DNA of 64,000 bases from an uncultured Blautia sp. Lineage in GTDB: Bacteria > Bacillota > Clostridia > Lachnospirales > Lachnospiraceae. The DNA lies in the NCBI RefSeq assembly GCF_947654165.1, contig NZ_CANTKB010000002.1:124001-188000 (forward strand). Reading direction: 5' to 3'. The translations under genes and the position numbers were made by a program. The notes below the pieces were generated by a model, which ran no database searches, was not told the origin of the DNA, and saw only the letters and a program-made list of their open reading frames with translations. Positions 16,421 to 24,000 of this stretch are shown here, in pieces (positions within the stretch are counted from its first letter, which is position 1; the number at the start of each line of letters is the position of its first letter).

Positions 16421-17410
16421 ATGGAATTTGATTATTACTATGGATCCCAGGCGGACCAATTCAGTTTCATACGGATACCAAGGATGCTGCTGACGGAAGA
16501 AACATTTTCCTCATTAACACTGCAGTCCAAGATGCTGTATTCGGTACTTCTGGACCGCATGTCCTTATCCATGAAGAATGACTGGTTCGATGAAGAAAAC
16601 AGGGTGTACATCATTTATCAGATATCAGAGATCCAATCGGATCTGGGTTTTTCAAAAAGAAAAGCTATGGATTATCTGGCTGAATTAGAAACATTTGGAT
16701 TGGTTCAAAAGAAAAAGAGAGGATTCAGCCTACCAAGTATCATCTATGTAAAGAGTTTTCTGATTCAAAAAGATTATTCCGGAAGTGTCGAAAGCGGAAC
16801 TTCTGAAGGAAAACAGATACTTTCCAGAAGTACGGATTTTCGCACCTCTGATGCTATAAAATGCACCTCAAGAGGTAGCGGTTCCGGCACCTCAGAGGTT
16901 ATCAAATCGACACCTCTGGAAGTGCAGGAATCAGCATCTCTAAATAATAAGACTAATACAAAACATATTTACCAGAGTGATATTAAATCGAATCATATCT
17001 TATCTGCGGATGCCGATGAGATGCGATGCGATCCGGATCAGGCAGATATCATCAAAGCTTATGAGAAAATCATCAAGGACAACATCGAGTACGATGCATT
17101 GCTTCAGGAAAATAAGTTTGATGAAGAACTGGTACAGGGAATCTTTGAACTGATTCTGGAAATAGTGGTAAGTCAGAACGAGACAATTCTGATTGCCAGT
17201 GAAAAATATCCGGCCGCTCTGGTAAAGAGTAAATTCCTGAAGTTGAATTACATGCATATCGATTATGTGATCAGCTGCATGAAGAAGAACACGACGAGAG
17301 TTAAAAACATCAAGAAGTATTTACTGGCAACTCTGTTTAATGCACCGGCGACCATGGAGGGGTACTACAGAGCTGAAGTAAATGCAGATATGCCACAGTT
17401 TGCTGGCTGA
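16421..17410 (+). CDS. RepA-type replication initiator
   Basis: 329 residues. The first 115 or so match the RepA N-terminal winged-helix domain of Firmicute plasmids and conjugative transposons (FIRIPRMLLTEETFSSLT, SKMLYSVLLDRMSLS, YIIYQISEIQSDLGFSKRKA). The middle is a low-complexity Ser/Thr-rich linker, and a C-terminal helical domain (from about 200) ends MHIDYVISCMKKNTTRVKNI, as in DUF6017-type tails. ATG 16421 has AAAGGAG 10 nt upstream. It indicates an element capable of autonomous replication when excised. Confidence 0.8.
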   Translation: MEFDYYYGSQADQFSFIRIPRMLLTEETFSSLTLQSKMLYSVLLDRMSLSMKNDWFDEENRVYIIYQISEIQSDLGFSKRKAMDYLAELETFGLVQKKKRGFSLPSIIYVKSFLIQKDYSGSVESGTSEGKQILSRSTDFRTSDAIKCTSRGSGSGTSEVIKSTPLEVQESASLNNKTNTKHIYQSDIKSNHILSADADEMRCDPDQADIIKAYEKIIKDNIEYDALLQENKFDEELVQGIFELILEIVVSQNETILIASEKYPAALVKSKFLKLNYMHIDYVISCMKKNTTRVKNIKKYLLATLFNAPATMEGYYRAEVNADMPQFAG

Positions 17411-17421
17411 AAGGAGAAGTT

Positions 17422-17736
17422 ATGAGAGTGATTTTATTTATCTTAAAACTCATTGGAAGAATTTTACTTATTCCGGTATGGCTTATCCTTGCTTTTATTG
17501 GAGTATGTGTCAGCGCAGTAGTTCATCTCTACTGCGTAGCAAAGGGACTTGTGGGTCTGCTTCTTGGAGCAATGCTTGTGTGTACCTTCATCTGGTACCG
17601 CACCCAGTTCATGAACTATATCCTTTTGGGAGTTGCTGAATTCATGCTGGTAGGAGTATTGGCTGCAGGAGCATTTATCCTGGCACTTGTAACAGAAGCA
17701 AGAGACGGTGTAGGAAGATTTATTATCGGAGGTTGA
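17422..17736 (+). CDS. Small membrane protein of mobile elements
   Basis: 104 residues with about three hydrophobic segments (LILAFIGVCVSAVVHLYCVA, LLLGAMLVCTFIW, VGVLAAGAFILALV). It resembles the CD1845-like small membrane proteins that accompany replication genes in clostridial conjugative transposons (recall, not searched). Preceded by AAAGGAG; 11 nt after the initiator gene. Function unknown. Confidence 0.7.
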   Translation: MRVILFILKLIGRILLIPVWLILAFIGVCVSAVVHLYCVAKGLVGLLLGAMLVCTFIWYRTQFMNYILLGVAEFMLVGVLAAGAFILALVTEARDGVGRFIIGG

Positions 17737-17740
17737 GTAG

Positions 17741-18588
17741 ATGAGAAAAGAAAAATATATTCAGTTGCCGCCAATTCCGGAAGAACTGGATGGAAATGTT
17801 GTTCGTATGATTTGGGAATATACAAAACTTCCTGAGAAGGAACAGCAGTTTGTTTATGAACAGTATAAAGTTTTAAGCGATGATTCCAGTAGTGAAAGTG
17901 ATTTTAACGCTGTTTTAATTAAGCCAGATCATCCGGAAAAAATAGAGGAATTCGGAAATAATATGAAGGCTGTCATTGCAGAATTATTCCGAGAAGCGGT
18001 AGGATTAGCTCAATATGTTTACGAGGAATGTTTTGTAAAGAAGCATTTGATGAGTGGTACAGGAATCAGAATCGGTTCCGCAATGCCGAGGATCGTGAGA
18101 AGGTTCGTGACATTGTGGAAGGTTCTATGCGAATGCCGGAAATGGCCAGAATGTTGGGTGTTTCAAGAAGCGTAGTTTATAACATTATTGCTTGCTCGGA
18201 TATTCTGAAAACCATTGAGTTTGATGGTCGAAGACGAGTGACCAAGAAAAGTTTTTATGAGTGGTATGCCAGTCAGGATCGATATCATATCGTATCGGAG
18301 CAGGCACCGGAAACGGTGAAGGAAGAAGATAATCGCAGTATTGAAACATATAGAAGAGCGGTTCAGGATCGTGATGGCCATACCAAAAATATCGGAAATA
18401 ATGCGTATCTGACGGTAAAGGAAGCTGCGCTTCTGGCAGGAATAAATCCGGCAACCGTACATAAGTGGATTAAAAAAGGAAAAATAGAAGCAGTTCAAAG
18501 CAGCAAGACGGTTCGTATTCCAAGACAGGCGTTTGAAAATTGGCTGCAGAGCAGAAAGAAGGAGGATCAGTATGGCATCAATTGTTGA
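17741..18588 (+). pseudogene. Helix-turn-helix/excisionase-like protein, frameshifted
   Basis: Two overlapping frames form one protein-like product. Frame A (from ATG 17741, after GGAGG) is coherent up to about YVYEECFVKK (18045), then turns into nonsense until a stop at 18175. Frame B continues with AFDEWYRNQNRF, an HTH (MPEMARMLGVSRSVVYNIIA), another KKSFYEWYASQDRY and a second excisionase-type HTH (LTVKEAALLAGINPATVHKWI) to 18588. One missing nt in AAAGAAG (about 18039-18045) would join FVKK to AFDEWY. Either this copy is broken or only the frame B part (from ATG 18028) is made. The last 17 nt overlap the integrase gene. Confidence 0.65.
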
Positions 18589-19969
18589 GAGAAGAGGCAG
18601 ATTTTGTGTCGTATATAGTTATAAGGATAAGAACGGTAAGCGCAGACAGAAATGGGAAATCTATAAGACCATGTCAGAAGCAAAGAAGCGCAAGAAGGAA
18701 ATCGAGTATCGTGCGGATATCGGACAAATGATCGTGCCTCATTGTAAGACAGTGAAGGAGCTGCTGGAGGAGTATGTTAATTTGTATGGGAAAGAGGCCT
18801 GGGCTCTGTCTACATACTCTTCTAATGTGAGTATGATCAATAACTATATCAACCCGATTATTGGCGGAGATAAGCTGGAGAATGTTAATACCAGATTTAT
18901 CGAAAAATATTACCAGAGACTTCTCCGAACTCCGGCGGTGATCAATCCGGCAACCGGAAAGCGTCAGTCAGAGTATGTAACTCCGGCAACGATCCGGGAT
19001 ATTCACAAACTTCTTCGTAATTGTTTTCAACAGGCAGTAAAATGGGAGCTGATGGCAAAGAATCCGGTGATCTATGCAACAGTTCCAAAGTATAAGAGCG
19101 CAAAACGTGAAATCTGGACGGCAGAGACTTTGATGCATGCACTGGAAGTCTGTGAGGATGATCATCTGAAGCTGGCTCTTAATCTGGCATTTTCATGTTC
19201 CCTTCGTATGGGAGAGATGCTTGGACTTACCTGGGACTGTGTGGATATATCAGAGGAAGCCATTGCGGAGGGCCGAGCTTTTATTTATGTTGATAAGGAA
19301 GTGCAGCGAGTAGACAAAGCAGCCATTCAGGAACTTCGAGGAAAAGATGTGATTCTGGTATTTCCGGAGGAGAGTAAGAAAAACAAGACCGTTCGTGTGT
19401 TGAAATTACCAAAGACAGAGAGCAGTATCCGTAAAGTTTTTCTCCCAAAATCTGTGGCAGAGATGCTTGTGGAATGGAAGAAGGGACAGGATAAGATCAA
19501 GGAAACTCTGGGAGATGAGTACATGGATTATAATCTGGTGATGGCAACACCTTTTGGGCTTCCGATTGGTACTTCTTCTATTCGTAAGGCTTTAAATGAC
19601 CTGATCAGGGAACATGATCTTCCTCCGGTAGTATTCCATAGCCTTCGTCATACCAGTGTTACCTACAAGCTGAAGTTAAATGGCGGTGACATCAAGGCGG
19701 TACAGGGCGACTCCGGTCATTCCCAGATCAATATGGTCACCGATGTATACTCTCATATCATTGATGATGATCGCAGAAAAAATGCGGAACTCTTTGAGCA
19801 GGCCTTTTACGAGAAGAAGAATCTGGATCCGAGCATGCATGCCAACGTGGCCGGAAAGACAGTAGAACTTCCGACAAATGTGGATGCAGAGCTCCTGGCG
19901 AAAGTCCTTTCCAATCCGGAGATGGCAGCACTTTTATCTACTTTGGCCAAGTCACTGGAGAGTAAATAA
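18572..19969 (+). CDS. Tyrosine recombinase (element integrase)
   Basis: 465 residues. N-terminal AP2-like arm-binding domain (MASIVERRGRFCVVYSYKDK), a core-binding domain, then the catalytic domain with Arg in CSLRMGEMLGLTW, HSLRHTSV (H-x-x-R), GHSQINMVTDVYSHI (His and nucleophile Tyr). ATG 18572 is chosen because GGAGG lies 7 nt upstream. It should integrate the element at the tRNA-Arg-like sites at 13.4 and 22.5 kb and, with a directionality factor, excise it. The overlapping HTH gene is a plausible excisionase, but it is frameshifted, so excision may be impaired. Confidence 0.93.
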   Translation: MASIVERRGRFCVVYSYKDKNGKRRQKWEIYKTMSEAKKRKKEIEYRADIGQMIVPHCKTVKELLEEYVNLYGKEAWALSTYSSNVSMINNYINPIIGGDKLENVNTRFIEKYYQRLLRTPAVINPATGKRQSEYVTPATIRDIHKLLRNCFQQAVKWELMAKNPVIYATVPKYKSAKREIWTAETLMHALEVCEDDHLKLALNLAFSCSLRMGEMLGLTWDCVDISEEAIAEGRAFIYVDKEVQRVDKAAIQELRGKDVILVFPEESKKNKTVRVLKLPKTESSIRKVFLPKSVAEMLVEWKKGQDKIKETLGDEYMDYNLVMATPFGLPIGTSSIRKALNDLIREHDLPPVVFHSLRHTSVTYKLKLNGGDIKAVQGDSGHSQINMVTDVYSHIIDDDRRKNAELFEQAFYEKKNLDPSMHANVAGKTVELPTNVDAELLAKVLSNPEMAALLSTLAKSLESK

Positions 19970-20001
19970 AGGGAAAAGCACTCTCTTTTCATTTGCGTCG
20001 A

Positions 20002-20029
20002 AATGGTAGCCAAGATGGCGACCAATAAA
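20002..20029 (+). repeat. 28-bp direct repeat with 19-bp palindrome, copy 1
   Basis: Shares 26 of 28 positions with 22205-22232. The core GGTAGCCAAGATGGCGACC (20005-20023) is an imperfect palindrome GGTnGCCAnnnTGGCnACC. It lies 33 nt after the integrase stop. Candidate recombinase, excisionase or repressor site. Confidence 0.75.
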
Positions 20030-20056
20030 TATGAGTCTCTTCGGAGGCTCTTTTCA

Positions 20057-20109
20057 TTATACCCATTATACCCACACATATTAAAAATGAGTGGGTATAA
20101 TGGGTATAA
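20057..20109. repeat. Perfect 19-bp inverted repeat
   Basis: TTATACCCATTATACCCAC (20057-20075) and its exact reverse complement (20091-20109) separated by 15 nt. Each arm holds two tandem TATACCCA units, so the site has four copies of an 8-9 bp motif, as iterons or a repressor operator may. No T-run on either side, so it is unlikely to be a terminator. Confidence 0.8.
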
Positions 20110-20228
20110 CAAATGCAAGGAACCGGACATTCACTCAGAAACGCAGAAGGGAAATAGCGGAAATTTAACGGAAATACATTGCTGAAATTTCTGATATATG
20201 TTATGATATTTCCGAAAGGGGCGATGAT

Positions 20229-22133
20229 ATGACCGATATCAGATATATTTCAACAAAAGAAGCCGCCGGGATCATGGGCTTATCAACCAGAAGAGTAGTT
20301 GGATTATGCAATGCAGGAAAACTGGAAGGTGCTTTAAGAAAAGGTCGCAATTGGATGGTTCAGGAAGAGACGGTATATGCATACCTGGGTACCGAAAAAC
20401 CTAAAGAAGGAAATGGAGGGATCCTTTCTTGTGCAGTCGGGAATACATCTTACATGGATGTAGTAAAGAACAGTTATTATGTAGATAAAACGCTTCTGAT
20501 TCGTGATTTGATTGATGATCAGGTTCCGGTCATTCTGTTTACCAGACCACGAAGATTCGGCAAAACACTTGCTCTTGATATGCTTAAAACCTTTTTTGAA
20601 AAAACGAAAGAGGATACATCTATTTACTTTAAAGATAAACAGATTTGGGCATGCGGTGAAAAATATCAGAAGATGCAAGGTGCATTTCCGGTGATTTCCA
20701 TCACTTTCAAAGATGCAAAGTTTTCGGATTGGGCCAGTACTTATGCGGCAATTAAAAATGTGATTCGTGATGAATTTATGCGGCACGATGAGCTTTTTAC
20801 AAGCGACAGCCTTAATCCGGTGGAACAGGATTATTTGTCCAGAATGCAGACGGATGAGCTGAGTGATGTGGAGTATACCAGATCACTCCTGAATCTGGGA
20901 CGCATGCTGGAAAAACATCACCAGTCTAAGGTAGTCATTCTCATTGACGAGTATGACACTCCGATCCAACAGGGACATTCCAGAAGTTTCTATAATGAAG
21001 TGATTACATTTATGCGTAATTTTATGTCCGGTGGTCTTAAGGATAACTCTTCTCTTGCTTTTGGCGTTCTTACCGGTATTCTGCGTGTGTCAAAGGAGAA
21101 CCTGTTTAGTGGACTTAATAATCCAATCGTAAATTCTGTACTTGATGAGAAATACAGCAAATACTTTGGATTTACCGTGGATGAAGTGAACACCATGGCA
21201 GCATACTACGGACAGGAGGCAAAACTGGAAGAACTTCGCGAGTGGTACGATGGATATCGTTTCGGAAGTACAGAAATCTATAATCCCTGGTCTGTTGCTA
21301 ATTATTTCTATAATAACTGTCAGGCGAAACCATATTGGACCAATACCAGTGATAATGAGATCATCCGGGAGATCATGATATCTCTTACACCGGATATTGC
21401 AGAAAACCTTTTTGCACTGTTGCAGGGGCAGACCGTTCAGGCATCGTTAAATATGGATGTCATCTATCCGAGGATAACGGATGGAACAGATACCATCTTC
21501 AGTTTCTTATTACTTGCAGGATATTTAAAACCTGTAAGCGATGCAGTTGAAACAGAATTTGGGACATTTATGGAGCTGGCGTTACCGAATAAGGAGATTC
21601 GCAGAGTTTACAATACAGAGATTTTATCCTGGCTCAGGGGGACAGTAGATGGCAATGTCATGGCTGGACTTGAAAAAGCACTGTATCTGAATGATGGGAA
21701 GAAACTTCAGGAATTCCTCCGGAAATATATGATCACCTGCATCAGTTGTTTTGATGGAGCGGCAGAAGGGCGCACAAGGTCCGGGGGACCTTGGCTTTGC
21801 GCCGACCGGAGTGGAACGGAGACATTTTACCATGGCATGATGTTGGGACTGGCAGCAGGTATGTCCTCAAGATATTACATCAGATCAAACAGGGAATCCG
21901 GAGAGGGAAGATTCGATCTTGTGTTGGAGCCTAAGGTACATTCTTTGCCAGGCGTTATCATGGAATTCAAAGCGACAAAGGATGATGCAGGTTTATCTGC
22001 ATCTGCCGCTGAGGCTCTGAAGCAGATTGAGGATAAGCACTATGATACAGATATGAAGGACCGTGGAATCAAGGAAATTGTGAAATATGGCATTGCCTTT
22101 GCAGGTAAAAATGTAGAGATTGCAAAAGGCTGA
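20229..22133 (+). CDS. HTH-AAA-ATPase-like/PD-(D/E)XK nuclease-like fusion
   Basis: 634 residues. Residues 5-55 are an excisionase-type HTH (YISTKEAAGIMGLSTRRV ... WMVQEETVYAYLG). From about 65 the AAA-ATPase_like domain follows: YYVDKTLLIRDLID, P-loop TRPRRFGKTL (about 104-113), VVILIDEYDTPIQQ (Walker B). The C-terminus holds a PD-(D/E)XK signature, RFDLVLEP and VIMEFKAT (about 563-582). The HTH is an extra not present in the sister gene at 55406. An 18-codon GC-rich insert interrupts residues 514-531. The gene sits alone between two 28-bp repeats inside the element. Proteins of this group are common cargo in gut anaerobes; their role is not established. Confidence 0.8.
   Translation: MTDIRYISTKEAAGIMGLSTRRVVGLCNAGKLEGALRKGRNWMVQEETVYAYLGTEKPKEGNGGILSCAVGNTSYMDVVKNSYYVDKTLLIRDLIDDQVPVILFTRPRRFGKTLALDMLKTFFEKTKEDTSIYFKDKQIWACGEKYQKMQGAFPVISITFKDAKFSDWASTYAAIKNVIRDEFMRHDELFTSDSLNPVEQDYLSRMQTDELSDVEYTRSLLNLGRMLEKHHQSKVVILIDEYDTPIQQGHSRSFYNEVITFMRNFMSGGLKDNSSLAFGVLTGILRVSKENLFSGLNNPIVNSVLDEKYSKYFGFTVDEVNTMAAYYGQEAKLEELREWYDGYRFGSTEIYNPWSVANYFYNNCQAKPYWTNTSDNEIIREIMISLTPDIAENLFALLQGQTVQASLNMDVIYPRITDGTDTIFSFLLLAGYLKPVSDAVETEFGTFMELALPNKEIRRVYNTEILSWLRGTVDGNVMAGLEKALYLNDGKKLQEFLRKYMITCISCFDGAAEGRTRSGGPWLCADRSGTETFYHGMMLGLAAGMSSRYYIRSNRESGEGRFDLVLEPKVHSLPGVIMEFKATKDDAGLSASAAEALKQIEDKHYDTDMKDRGIKEIVKYGIAFAGKNVEIAKG
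21768..21821 (+). repeat. In-frame 54-bp palindromic insertion
   Basis: Between codons for AAE and TFYHG lies a 54-nt GC-rich block that keeps the frame. It holds a nested hairpin: GGCGCA (21769-21774) with TGCGCC (21798-21803), and AAGGTCC (21776-21782) with GGACCTT (21786-21792). Removing it restores a normal family sequence (FDGAAE-TFYHGMMLGL). It looks like a small mobile palindromic element inserted in a coding region. Confidence 0.7.
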
Positions 22134-22204
22134 AAAGATAAGTCCACCCCTTCGCCAATTCGCCCAGACTTGCAGTTTTCTTTGCATAAAACCATGCTCT
22201 GGCT

Positions 22205-22232
22205 AATGGTAGCCAAGTTGGCGACCATTAAA
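22205..22232 (+). repeat. 28-bp direct repeat with 19-bp palindrome, copy 2
   Basis: Core GGTAGCCAAGTTGGCGACC (22208-22226) is almost perfectly palindromic (GGTnGCCAAnTTGGCnACC). Same orientation as the copy at 20002-20029, 2203 bp apart, so the two bracket the HTH-ATPase gene. A single half-site in inverted orientation (GGCTACC, 22571-22577) lies at the right tRNA fragment. Confidence 0.75.
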
Positions 22233-22500
22233 AATCGAAACTCTTCTATGTACATTGTTGCATGATATGGTAAGGCATGATATAGGTATCCTACCAATAC
22301 CAGGTGAAGTTGCGGGACGGGGGAAAGTTTTGACCACCGGAGCAGTCCTTCTGAGAGCCGGCTGATAAATCCCCAAGAAATAGCAATGCAGCGAATCCAC
22401 TGACAAATACGCACCCCATCGCTCAACTCAGGTGCCCACGATAGCTAAAGAATCCCGTAGATCAAGGCTTTTCAAGAACTTCATAAGACAGCGATAAACT
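22233..22500. other. Intergenic, right end of the element
   Basis: No gene seen on either strand that has a credible start and composition. Base composition is less A/T-rich than in the neighbouring coding DNA. It may include recombination-site sequences; nothing specific can be supported. Confidence 0.3.
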
Positions 22501-22529
22501 AGGAGCAAGGTACGATATGCCTTGCTCCT
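22501..22529. repeat. 9-bp inverted repeat at the right attachment-like site
   Basis: AGGAGCAAG (22501-22509) and CTTGCTCCT (22521-22529) form a perfect stem; its right arm runs into the tRNA-like fragment that begins at the same place. No T-run follows. It could be a recombinase binding dyad. Confidence 0.5.
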
Positions 22530-22571
22530 AAGCGGAGGGGTGGGCGGAGGTTCAAATCCTCTTATAGACGG
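22521..22571 (+). repeat. tRNA-Arg(CCU)-like 3' fragment, right attachment-like site
   Basis: Shares CTCCTAAGCG and the 19-bp block at 22545-22563 with the left copy (13391-13437). The acceptor strand is TATAGAC instead of TGTCGAC and the variable region is longer, so the copies have diverged and are not a fresh duplication. It lacks the 5' half of a tRNA. Confidence 0.65.
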
Positions 22572-22703
22572 GCTACCAAAGCGTTCGATGGTTTGCAAAA
22601 ATGCAAATTGTGGGGGCGCTTTTTTGATATTTTAACAGTATTGCAAATATTTAGGTTCGCACCTGTTGTTACCTCTGATTTAGGAATGAAAGGAGAAAGA
22701 AAT

Positions 22704-23093
22704 ATGAAAGCAAAACAAGCAGTACATGGAGTTGCATCTGTCAGAGCATATCTGGAACAAGGTTTAAAAGTTGGACTTGGAAGTGACGTGGCCGGTGGCA
22801 CAACGGAAAATATGTTTAAAGCAATAACACATGCAATTCAAGCATCAAAACTTCGTTGGAGATTATTGGATGATTTTTTGAAGCCATTAACTGTTCAGCA
22901 GAGATTGGAACGAATGATTTATTGTTCTGATGATCGACAGATTTACGCCAAATATGTTGCAGGAAAAAAATTGTTTGCAATCCCTTATTTTGAGGGTATT
23001 ATATATTTAAGGGGTAATAGTGTGAAAGAATATAATCGAATTAACAATGAAAGATTTACAAAGAGACATGTGTCAATCTTCAAAAGACAATGA
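22704..23093 (+). pseudogene. guaD: Guanine deaminase remnant with internal deletion
   Basis: The first 63 or so codons match the middle of guanine deaminase (SVRAYLEQGLKVGLGSDVAGG, containing the GSDVAGG metal/active-site region, and AITHAIQASKLRWRLLDD). At about KPLTVQ the sequence jumps to what looks like the enzyme's C-terminus (QRLERMIYCSDDRQIYAKYV). The whole N-terminal half with the HxH metal site is missing, as are about 60-70 residues between the two parts, so no active enzyme can be made. A further 38 or so codons have no match. It lies just to the right of the right tRNA fragment. Confidence 0.7.
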
Positions 23094-23110
23094 TTAAGGA
23101 GCATAAAACG

Positions 23111-23650
23111 ATGCAGACAAAAGTAAAGAAACAAGAAAAAGAAGTTAATAAGCATTATGAACTGCGACAGGTTTCTCTAAATGATGCAGAAGAAGCCACA
23201 GCGGTTGAAGCAGTTTGTTTTCCGCCAAGCGAGGCTTGCACGCTTCCCATTATGAAAGAGAGGATTGCCCGGGCATCAGATGCCTTTCTGACTGCGATTG
23301 ACAGAGAAACCGGTAAGATGGTTGGCTTTGTAAACGGTCTTTGTACCAATGAAAGCTCTTTGAGGGATGAATTGTTTACAGATACCAGCCTTCATGATCC
23401 AGATGGAGAAAATGTTATGATTTGCAGTGTAGCCGTACTTCCGGAGTATCGCAGGCAGGGAATCGCAAGGAAAATGATGAGGGAGTTTCTTCGTAGGCAG
23501 CAGGAGTTGGGAAAAAAGCAGGCAATACTGACCTGCGTTCCGGGTAAAGTCAGCATGTACGAGAAATTCGGCTTTACAGACCGTGGAAAATCAGAATCTG
23601 CCTGGGGCGGAGAAGTATGGCATGAAATGTGGTGCACATTAAATTTTTAG
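23111..23650 (+). CDS. GNAT-family N-acetyltransferase
   Basis: 179 residues. The acetyl-CoA binding motif is clear: ICSVAVLPEYRRQGIARKMMREFLRR (here VAVLPEYRRQGIARKMM, about 105-121), and the C-terminal MYEKFGFTDRGKSES is typical of the arylalkylamine-type GNATs. ATG 23111 follows AAGGAG by 10 nt; an in-frame ATG at 23090 overlaps the remnant upstream and has no site. The substrate cannot be told from sequence. Confidence 0.85.
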   Translation: MQTKVKKQEKEVNKHYELRQVSLNDAEEATAVEAVCFPPSEACTLPIMKERIARASDAFLTAIDRETGKMVGFVNGLCTNESSLRDELFTDTSLHDPDGENVMICSVAVLPEYRRQGIARKMMREFLRRQQELGKKQAILTCVPGKVSMYEKFGFTDRGKSESAWGGEVWHEMWCTLNF

Positions 23651-23679
23651 AATAAAAAAGTGAGGATGGAGAGGTTGTT

Positions 23680-23952
23680 ATGGCTTCAGAAATAACAGAG
23701 CAGCTATATCAAGTGCTGCTCAGTAAGGGATATCCTAAGGAGCTTTGTGCAGAAATAGCTTATAAGAACATGAATACAGATTATACGGCGACCAGAATGT
23801 TAGGCTATTTATATCGTTACAGTGAGCCCAGGATAGAAGACGTAATCGATGAAATGATAGCAATTCTAAGTGACAGAGAGGAAATTATAAAGAAAAAAGA
23901 ACTTGAGCATGCTCAGACTGTGATAAATGATATATACAGAAATGGATTGTAG
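23680..23952 (+). CDS. Hypothetical protein, 90 aa
   Basis: A small, soluble, all-helical protein (MASEITEQLYQVLLSKGYPKELCAEIAYKNM, with TATRMLGYLYRYSEP in the middle) that I have the impression is common in Lachnospiraceae but cannot name. It has a GGAGAGG box upstream, lies 29 nt after the acetyltransferase, and ends 48 nt before a response regulator. Probably real because of the coding composition and good ribosome binding site. Confidence 0.6.
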   Translation: MASEITEQLYQVLLSKGYPKELCAEIAYKNMNTDYTATRMLGYLYRYSEPRIEDVIDEMIAILSDREEIIKKKELEHAQTVINDIYRNGL

Positions 23953-24000
23953 AAGAGTTAAGAGAGTAATACCATGATATTAGAAAGGACATAGCCAAAC

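Noticed and set aside
18045..18175. Frame A tail as a genuine C-terminus of the HTH protein
   Set aside because: It is the out-of-frame translation of a region whose other frame encodes clear excisionase-type HTH motifs.
13811..19969. Complete integrative conjugative element
   Set aside because: No relaxase, coupling protein or T4SS gene is visible between the boundary repeats; only replication, partition and integration genes.
22593..22703. N-terminal extension of the guanine deaminase remnant
   Set aside because: The 37 additional codons have no resemblance to the enzyme and no ribosome binding site; the frame is simply open by chance.
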